DNA of 12,499 nucleotides from an uncultured Rhodospirillales bacterium (GTDB lineage Bacteria; Pseudomonadota; Alphaproteobacteria; Rhodospirillales; Casp-alpha2): assembly GCA_938074585.1 (NCBI GenBank), contig CALJEW010000407.1, positions 1-12,499 of the forward strand, given 5' to 3'. Below the pieces are notes generated by a model. The model was not told the origin of the DNA, did not search any database, and saw only the letters and a program-made list of their open reading frames with translations. Position numbers and translations under genes: made by a program. Shown piece by piece: positions 7,006 to 12,499 of the stretch (within the stretch, counting starts at the first letter, position 1; each line of letters starts with the position of its first letter).

Positions 7006-8475
7006 ATGAGCAATAAAAATTTAATCGCGCTGGCCGACACTATTTCTGACGCTACCGTTTTATGTGTCGGTGATGTTATGCTTGATCGGTTTATTTCAGG
7101 CGACGTTGAGCGCATTTCCCCAGAAGCGCCGATCCCTATTTTACGAATTGAGAATGAAAACGTGATGCTGGGTGGAGCTGGAAACGTTGCGCGTAATATT
7201 TCAAGCTTAGGTGGGCAGGTGCGGTTTATCTCCGTCATCGGTGAAGATCAAACGGGAGATGAAATTGAAAAGCTTTTAATCAATAAGTTGTCGTTAGATG
7301 TGCACTTGGTTGTCGACCCTTCACGAACGTCCAGCCAAAAAAGCCGCTTCGTTGCGGGTAACCAACAAATGCTGCGGGCCGATATGGAAACGACCCACCC
7401 GATATCCGATGAAATCGCAAATATCATTTTAGAGATTGCCGAAGAAGAACTGCCCGAATGCGGCGCACTGATGCTTTCTGATTATGGGAAGGGAGTGTTA
7501 ACGGATGATATTTTATCGCGCCTTATCAAGCTTGCCAACGATCAAAACAAACCGGTTATTGTTGACCCTAAGGGAAATGATTATCGCTGTTATAAAGGGG
7601 CGACTTTGGTCACACCAAACCGCAAAGAATTGGAACACGCATCTGGAATGAAAACACGCACCGAGGCTGAAATCATTGAAGCCTGCAATCATTTAATTAA
7701 ATCAGCGGGCGTTGAAGGTGTGTTGGCAACGCGCAGCGGTGATGGCATGTCCTTAATAATGTACGATCAAGACGCTTGGCATTTACCCGCAAAAGCGCGG
7801 GCTGTATTTGATGTATCCGGTGCTGGTGATACCGTGGCTGCGGCTATGTCTATTAGCTTAGCCGCAGGGGGTGATTTACAAACCGCCGCGACTTTGGCTA
7901 ATGCAGCAGCAGGGATCGTTGTTGGGAAAGTCGGCACAGCAACGGTTCAAATGATAGAAATTTTATCGAGGATGAATAAAGCTCATATCAATACAGAAAA
8001 CCACCCTGTCCTGGATGATGAAAACGCCCTTCGTCAAATAAACGCCTGGCAAAAACAGGGGTTAAGTGTTGGTTTTACAAATGGCTGCTTCGATATTTTG
8101 CACAATGGTCACCGATCATTATTACAACAAGCGGATGATGCTTGCGACAAATTAATCGTTGCAATTAATACCGACGTATCTGTGCGCAAATTAAAAGGTA
8201 ACGACCGCCCAGTGAATGATGAAATGAACCGCGCCGTTTTATTATCATCTTTAAAAATGGTCGATGCGGTTATTTTGTTCGGCGATGAAACCCCATTGCG
8301 ATTGATCAAACTTCTTCGTCCTAACGTACTTATTAAGGGCGCGGATTATGAAGAGAATGAAATTGTTGGTGCTGAATTTGTCAAAGCCCACGGAGGCTGC
8401 GTTGTTCGAGCTAAATTAACAGTTGGCTTTTCAACAACTGCAACTATTGCCCGTATGCAAAATGGCGACGCATGA
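7006..8475 (+). CDS. hldE: Bifunctional heptose 7-phosphate kinase / heptose 1-phosphate adenylyltransferase
   Basis: This 489-residue cytoplasmic enzyme carries out two steps of ADP-L-glycero-D-manno-heptose synthesis for the LPS inner core. It phosphorylates D-glycero-D-manno-heptose 7-phosphate at O1 and later transfers AMP from ATP to the 1-phosphate. The N-terminal PfkB/ribokinase domain (about 1-320) shows GDVMLDRFISGDVERISPEA, the GGAGNVARN motif (56-64), DPKGNDY and the catalytic SGAGDT (271-276, Asp275). The C-terminal nucleotidyltransferase domain (about 340-489) shows GFTNGCFDILHNGH, with the HxGH motif at 366-369, and the later IKGADY. Length and domain order match full HldE, so it is not split into hldA and hldC. 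The start at 7006 follows GGA (6998-7000) at 5 bases; the ATG at 7001 is followed at once by a stop in its frame. Its TGA overlaps the next gene's ATG. hldD and gmhA/gmhB are not in the window. Confidence 0.95.
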   Translation: MSNKNLIALADTISDATVLCVGDVMLDRFISGDVERISPEAPIPILRIENENVMLGGAGNVARNISSLGGQVRFISVIGEDQTGDEIEKLLINKLSLDVHLVVDPSRTSSQKSRFVAGNQQMLRADMETTHPISDEIANIILEIAEEELPECGALMLSDYGKGVLTDDILSRLIKLANDQNKPVIVDPKGNDYRCYKGATLVTPNRKELEHASGMKTRTEAEIIEACNHLIKSAGVEGVLATRSGDGMSLIMYDQDAWHLPAKARAVFDVSGAGDTVAAAMSISLAAGGDLQTAATLANAAAGIVVGKVGTATVQMIEILSRMNKAHINTENHPVLDDENALRQINAWQKQGLSVGFTNGCFDILHNGHRSLLQQADDACDKLIVAINTDVSVRKLKGNDRPVNDEMNRAVLLSSLKMVDAVILFGDETPLRLIKLLRPNVLIKGADYEENEIVGAEFVKAHGGCVVRAKLTVGFSTTATIARMQNGDA

Positions 8476-9188
8476 CATCTGACGACAAACCCGCCACAAA
8501 TTTATTCGACCAAAAACGCGCAACCTCTTATGAAGACCGCGTCCGACAAGTTGTCCCCGGGTACGATGCACTGCATGATTTGAGTTTATTGATGTTTAAT
8601 CGTGAAATTGGCAATGCGGGGCATTTTTTAATTGCAGGATGCGGGTCTGGAAGCGAACTGTCTTCATTGTCCCGTCAATCGCCCAATCGCACATTTAACG
8701 CTTTTGATCCATCTTCCGACATGATTAACATGGCTCGAGCCCGTGTAAAAACTGAAAATATTTCTAATTCTATAGATTTTAGAACTGGCACAATTGACGA
8801 CATATTATCTAATCAAAAGTTTGACGCAGCGACCTTAATATTAGTCCTTCATTTCATAGTTGATGATGAAAGCACAAAAGGAAAATCCCATTTATTACGT
8901 GGCATTAGTGACCGCTTAAAACCAGGTGCTCCGTTAGTTTTTGCCGAAGCATTAGCAGATCGAGCAACACCTCATTTTGATTCAGATATGAATTTATGGC
9001 GCCAACACATGCTGTTAAAGGGTATGGACCCAACGGATGAAGCTAAGGGTTTTAAAAGAATTATTAGTCAAATGGCTTTGATTAGCGAAAACCGTTTAAA
9101 CGAACTATTAAAACAATCCGGCTTCACACCTGCCCAGAATTTTTACCGTGCACATACGATCCATGGCTGGATAACCCGTAAAGTTTAA
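8472..9188 (+). CDS. Class I SAM-dependent methyltransferase, unknown substrate
   Basis: This 238-residue protein has the class I methyltransferase fold. Motif I is FLIAGCGSGSEL (52-63), which binds SAM. An acidic residue follows strand 2 in AFDPSSDM (Asp79), the post-I acidic region is TGTIDD (105-110), motif IV is ATLILVLHFI (120-129), and LKPGAPLVFAEA (149-160) forms motif V/VI. The N-terminal RVRQVVPGYDALHDL resembles the helix before the SAM site in CmoA-type tRNA-modifying enzymes, but I do not see enough to call CmoA. Its ATG overlaps the hldE stop (ATGA, 8472-8475), and no good ribosome site of its own is seen, which suggests translational coupling. It may modify a sugar or lipid of the same envelope pathway, or be unrelated; the substrate is unknown. 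It ends 3 bases before the stop of the converging penicillin-binding protein gene. Confidence 0.85.
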   Translation: MTSDDKPATNLFDQKRATSYEDRVRQVVPGYDALHDLSLLMFNREIGNAGHFLIAGCGSGSELSSLSRQSPNRTFNAFDPSSDMINMARARVKTENISNSIDFRTGTIDDILSNQKFDAATLILVLHFIVDDESTKGKSHLLRGISDRLKPGAPLVFAEALADRATPHFDSDMNLWRQHMLLKGMDPTDEAKGFKRIISQMALISENRLNELLKQSGFTPAQNFYRAHTIHGWITRKV

Positions 9189-9191
9189 GGG

Positions 9192-11093
9192 TTAGTCACC
9201 ACCAAAAATATTTTTAATAATTTGCCACGTGCCCTTATTTTTACTCGGCTCAAATTTTTCAATCTTTGGTAAAGTACCTGCCGCTGGCAAACTTTTTACC
9301 GTTCTTCCATTATGCGCTGAAACCATTAAATTCTTCCACAACCGTGCAGGCAAACCACCGCCGGTCACTTTATTCATAGACGACCCGTCATCATTACCAA
9401 CCCAAACAGCTGCTACGCGTTCTGCCGTATAACCAATAAACCAAGCATCTCTATAATTTTGCGTTGTCCCTGATTTGCCGGCTGCGGGGCGATTGATCTT
9501 GGCATTTTTTCCTGTACCCCGTTCAATCACAGCCGTCAGCATTTGATTCATGGCTGCAATTTTTTGTGGTGTTTCGATCCGCCCAGGACCACCCCCCTCA
9601 CGTTTATAAATAACGCGTCCTTGGCCATCACGAATTTCTTTTATGGCATAAGGCCATACGCCGTAACCACCATTTGAGAACGATGCATAAGCCGCCGTCA
9701 ATTCCAACATCGTGACTTCAGATGCGCCCAATGCGAGCCCTAAATTAGCTTTAAATTTGGCCGTCATTCCAAAACGCTTGGCTGTTTCAATCACTCGTTT
9801 CACGCCCGATTTTTTAGCAACCCGAACAGCCACCGTATTGATTGATTGCGCCATGGCATCGATCAATTTGATTTTTCCTTCATATGCTCGTTTGTAATTT
9901 TGTGGTTTCCACCCCGCCATATCAATAGGTGCATCGCTTAATATCGACGATGGTGTCAATCCAACATCCATACCGGCTAAATACACAAAAGGTTTAAAAA
10001 CGGATCCTGGCTGCCTAAAACTTTGCGTCACCCGGTTAAACTGACTGGCACTGTAATTGGTCCCCCCAACCATTGCCAAAATCCCCCCCGTGGGGTTCAT
10101 AATAAGCGCCGCACCTTGCGTAACTTTAAACTTTTTTGAGTTGTGGTTAATTGCGTCCCGCACTTGCTGCTCGGCCTTTGCTTGTAACTTTGAATCCAAA
10201 GTTGTAATGACTGTCAAATCGCGATCCGCAGCCGATACAAAACTTGGAACTTGCGCCAACACCCAATCTGCAAAATGTCTCCCAACCCGCTTGCTGGTTG
10301 CTTGTAAGGTTCGACTTTTCTTTTTCTCAGCGGCCGTTGCTTGCGCATCCGTTAAATATCCAGCAGCAACCATATTTCGTAAAATTTGAACTGTGCGCCC
10401 GTGGCTGCGTTTTTTACTAGCATGTGGATTATATCGGCTTGGGGCTTTTAAAAGTCCTGCAATTAGCGCGCTTTGATAGGTCGATATTTTTTGCACCGGA
10501 ATGCCAAAATATTTACGCGCTGCCGCATCAACGCCATACGTCCCAGCACCCAAATAAACGCGGTTCAGATAGATCGTTAACAATTGTTCTTTCGAGAATT
10601 TATACTCTAACCAAAACGCTAACATTACTTCTTGAACTTTACGTTTGATTGACCGTTCAGGTGTCAGGAACAAGTTCTTTGCCACTTGTTGGGTAATCGT
10701 TGACCCCCCCTGAACAATACGCCCGGCCCACGCATTTCGCCACGCCGCACGCAGCAACCCAAGTGGATCAATCCCAAAATGACTATAATATCGGCGATCT
10801 TCTGTGGCGATAATGGCTTTTGGCAATGCATCCGGCACATCACTTAATTGAACCGGAACGCCATATAAGTCCCCCCTAGCCGCTACAACATCACCCGTCG
10901 ACGACAGTAGCGTTATGGTGGGTCGACGAGTTGATTCTAGCGCATTGTCAATGTTTGGAAGGGTTAAAAAGTACCAACCACAAACCAATAACACGGCAAT
11001 AAAGCCCCAAACGGCACTTGTTGAGGTCCATTTAAGTACAAAAACAATGAATGCGGATAGTTTAAACGATGTATTTTTTTCTTTTTTTACCAT
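9192..11093 (-). CDS. Class A penicillin-binding protein (bifunctional transglycosylase/transpeptidase, PBP1A family)
   Basis: This 633-residue inner-membrane protein polymerises lipid II glycan strands and cross-links their peptides in the periplasm. A short Lys-rich cytoplasmic start is followed by one membrane segment (about 26-45). The GT51 transglycosylase domain (about 65-240) shows ATEDRRYYSHFG with catalytic Glu98, QGGSTITQQVAKN (128-140), and RKVQEVMLAFWLE with YLNRVYLGAGTYG further on. The transpeptidase domain (about 320-590) shows the acyl-serine SVFK (Ser364 to Lys367), SIN (417-419) and KSGTT (540-544). All three beta-lactam-target motifs are intact, so it should bind penicillins. 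The C-terminus is short, with no added domain after about 595. ATG 11093 is preceded by AAAGG 3 bases upstream, a close spacing. It converges on the methyltransferase gene with a 3-base gap and is divergent from the aminotransferase. I do not assign mrcA, mrcB or pbpC because the subfamily cannot be settled by eye. Confidence 0.93.
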   Translation of the reverse strand: MVKKEKNTSFKLSAFIVFVLKWTSTSAVWGFIAVLLVCGWYFLTLPNIDNALESTRRPTITLLSSTGDVVAARGDLYGVPVQLSDVPDALPKAIIATEDRRYYSHFGIDPLGLLRAAWRNAWAGRIVQGGSTITQQVAKNLFLTPERSIKRKVQEVMLAFWLEYKFSKEQLLTIYLNRVYLGAGTYGVDAAARKYFGIPVQKISTYQSALIAGLLKAPSRYNPHASKKRSHGRTVQILRNMVAAGYLTDAQATAAEKKKSRTLQATSKRVGRHFADWVLAQVPSFVSAADRDLTVITTLDSKLQAKAEQQVRDAINHNSKKFKVTQGAALIMNPTGGILAMVGGTNYSASQFNRVTQSFRQPGSVFKPFVYLAGMDVGLTPSSILSDAPIDMAGWKPQNYKRAYEGKIKLIDAMAQSINTVAVRVAKKSGVKRVIETAKRFGMTAKFKANLGLALGASEVTMLELTAAYASFSNGGYGVWPYAIKEIRDGQGRVIYKREGGGPGRIETPQKIAAMNQMLTAVIERGTGKNAKINRPAAGKSGTTQNYRDAWFIGYTAERVAAVWVGNDDGSSMNKVTGGGLPARLWKNLMVSAHNGRTVKSLPAAGTLPKIEKFEPSKNKGTWQIIKNIFGGD

Positions 11094-11129
11094 ACACCTT
11101 TATCGGACTTTGCTGTTAGCATAATGTTA

Positions 11130-11157
11130 ATTTTATTATTCATTTTTATAATAAAAT
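11130..11157. promoter_or_regulatory. Perfect AT-only inverted repeat with a TATAAT box in the divergent promoter region
   Basis: ATTTTATTAT (11130-11139) and its exact reverse complement ATAATAAAAT (11148-11157) flank an 8-base loop, in the 153-base gap between the divergent penicillin-binding protein and aminotransferase genes. A perfect -10 box TATAAT (11147-11152) lies within the right arm, reading toward the aminotransferase, but no good -35 is seen 16 to 18 bases upstream. The dyad could be an operator, a promoter-melting element or simple AT bias. The remainder of the gap (11158-11246) looks like a leader, ending in AAGGA at 11235-11239. Confidence 0.35.
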
Positions 11158-11246
11158 ACGTGTCAAATAACCCAGAGTGTTGCTGTATCCGGGCAATTCC
11201 CTTAAATCAGAATGGTATTCCACATTCCCTTGCCAAGGATAAAACG

Positions 11247-12499
11247 ATGAACTACGCCGACCAAAATAAAGAGGCCCTAAAAGCAGCAACCCCTGAACTT
11301 GAAAAAAACTATAAAGATCTAACTTTACGCAACATTCAAATTGATATGACCCGTGGAAAGCCATCTACAGAACAGCTTGATTTAGCAGACGGACTTTTGG
11401 CCGGTATAGGTCGTGAAGATTGTTTTGGTGCTGATGGTACTGATTATCGTAATTACGGACTTGGCACCGGAATTAAAGAAGCAAAAGCACTATTTGCCGA
11501 ATTTTTAGGGGTCACTGAAAATGAAATCATTATTGGCGGCAATGCCAGCTTAACCCTAATGTACGACATTCTGGTTGGCGGCATGCTTTTTGGTATGCCC
11601 GGCGGACTTGGCCCATGGAGCGCTGAAGGCCCTGTTAAGTTCTTATGCCCAGCCCCCGGTTATGACCGCCATTTTGCCATTTGCGAACGTTTAGGGATAG
11701 AGATGATCGCCATTGATATGGACGAAAACGGCCCAAATATGGATCAAGTTGAAAGCTACGTTGCCAATGATGCATCGGTCAAAGGCATTTGGTGCGTTCC
11801 TAAATACTCGAATCCAACGGGTGCCACCTATTCTGACGAAGTTGTTGATCGGTTAGCCAAAATGCCAACAGCAGCAAAAGATTTTCGGATCATTTGGGAT
11901 AACGCATATGCCTACCACCACTTAGGTAAAGGCCCTTCAACCGTTAAAAATATTTTGGATATTTGTAAAAAAGTTGGCACACCAGATCGCCCGCTTTTGA
12001 TTGGCTCTACATCAAAAATTAGTTTAGCTGGATCAGGCATTGCAGTCATGGGTGGCTCTGTAACCAACGTTAAAGACGCAGCAGTAAAAATTTCCTACGC
12101 AACCATTGGAGCAGATAAAATCAATCAAATTCGGCACATTAAATTCTTTGGTGATATGAATGGCCTTAAAGCACATATGGATAAACACGCTGAAATCGTC
12201 GCCCCTAAATTCGCAGCAGTAGAACGTATTTTAAATGGTCGCTTGGGCGGCAAAGGCATCGCAACTTGGAGCAAACCTGAAGGCGGATATTTCGTCAGCT
12301 TGGATGTTATGGATGGGTGTGCCAAAGAAGTGGTTCGTTTAGCAGGGGAGGCTGGCGTAAAAATGACAGGCGCTGGCGTCACGTTCCCCTACTCGATTGA
12401 TCCTCGGGATCGTAACATACGCATTGCGCCGACCTTGCCACCGATTGAAGAAATCGAACATGCCATGGACGTTCTCTCTGGTTGCATTGAATTAGCCTG
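11247..12499 (+). CDS. PLP-dependent aminotransferase, PF12897 aspartate aminotransferase-like family (partial at the right edge)
   Basis: This gene is open for 417 codons and is cut by the window end, probably only a few residues short of its true stop. It is a fold-type I PLP aminotransferase with GGNASLTLMYDIL near the cofactor phosphate site, NPTG (189-192), IIWDNAYAYHHL with Asp218 and Tyr221 for the PLP ring, and the Schiff-base lysine Lys257 in GSTSKISLAGSG. A C-terminal RIAPTLPP carries the substrate-carboxylate Arg. The block RNIQIDMTRGKPS followed by a long GPWSAEGPVKFLCPAPGYDRH is typical of the PF12897 group, whose studied members transfer the amino group of aspartate to 2-oxoglutarate. 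It could act in aspartate or other amino-acid turnover; it also resembles MocR-like C-terminal domains but has no DNA-binding domain. The start at 11247 has a good ribosome site (AAGGA, 7 bases upstream). Family membership is sure, exact substrate is not. Confidence 0.88.
   Translation, partial: MNYADQNKEALKAATPELEKNYKDLTLRNIQIDMTRGKPSTEQLDLADGLLAGIGREDCFGADGTDYRNYGLGTGIKEAKALFAEFLGVTENEIIIGGNASLTLMYDILVGGMLFGMPGGLGPWSAEGPVKFLCPAPGYDRHFAICERLGIEMIAIDMDENGPNMDQVESYVANDASVKGIWCVPKYSNPTGATYSDEVVDRLAKMPTAAKDFRIIWDNAYAYHHLGKGPSTVKNILDICKKVGTPDRPLLIGSTSKISLAGSGIAVMGGSVTNVKDAAVKISYATIGADKINQIRHIKFFGDMNGLKAHMDKHAEIVAPKFAAVERILNGRLGGKGIATWSKPEGGYFVSLDVMDGCAKEVVRLAGEAGVKMTGAGVTFPYSIDPRDRNIRIAPTLPPIEEIEHAMDVLSGCIELA

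Noticed and set aside
11231..11241. Palindrome CCTTGCCAAGG near the aminotransferase start
   Set aside because: A 5-bp dyad with a one-base centre cannot form a hairpin, and it overlaps the ribosome binding site; probably chance.

Overview
The window looks like a moderate-GC alphaproteobacterial chromosome segment, possibly from the Rhodospirillales or relatives. The evidence is the alphaproteobacterial style of the chemotaxis phosphatase CheZ remnant, the heptose-LPS gene hldE, and a Gram-negative-type bifunctional class A penicillin-binding protein. No rRNA, tRNA, CRISPR array, transposase or phage gene is visible. The taxonomic call is inference from protein style, not from a marker gene.

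Region 1 (1-1767) is a gene graveyard. A D-2-hydroxyacid dehydrogenase pseudogene on the + strand (about 91-1049) and a CheZ pseudogene on the - strand (1767-1046) face each other. Both carry several frameshifts or in-frame stops but can still be read through almost their full length, so the decay looks fairly recent. Loss of CheZ suggests that chemotaxis is being lost or has been replaced in this lineage.

Region 2 (about 1768-9188) holds surface-glycan genes. It contains a UDP-glucuronate decarboxylase (UDP-xylose synthase, +) and a convergent asparagine-synthase-type amidotransferase (-). Divergent from the latter is a three-gene + strand operon: a bi-domain oxidoreductase (MDR dehydrogenase fused to a Gfo/Idh/MocA domain), the bifunctional heptose kinase/adenylyltransferase hldE, and a SAM-dependent methyltransferase whose ATG overlaps the hldE stop. 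HldE makes ADP-heptose for LPS inner core. The decarboxylase makes UDP-xylose. The oxidoreductase, amidotransferase and methyltransferase could modify sugars of the same envelope glycan, but that link rests on context only.

Region 3 (9192-12499) holds a class A penicillin-binding protein on the - strand, which builds peptidoglycan. Divergent from it is a PLP-dependent aminotransferase of the PF12897 (aspartate aminotransferase-like) family, which runs off the right edge of the window.

Gene packing is very tight at convergent junctions. Two converging pairs share the bases of their stop codons (TTAA at 1046-1049, CTAG at 2940-2943), and a third pair is separated by 3 bases. I see no previously undescribed system that the sequence compels. 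The best leads are the two fresh pseudogenes, the tail-to-tail stop overlaps, and the uncharacterised oxidoreductase and methyltransferase around hldE.
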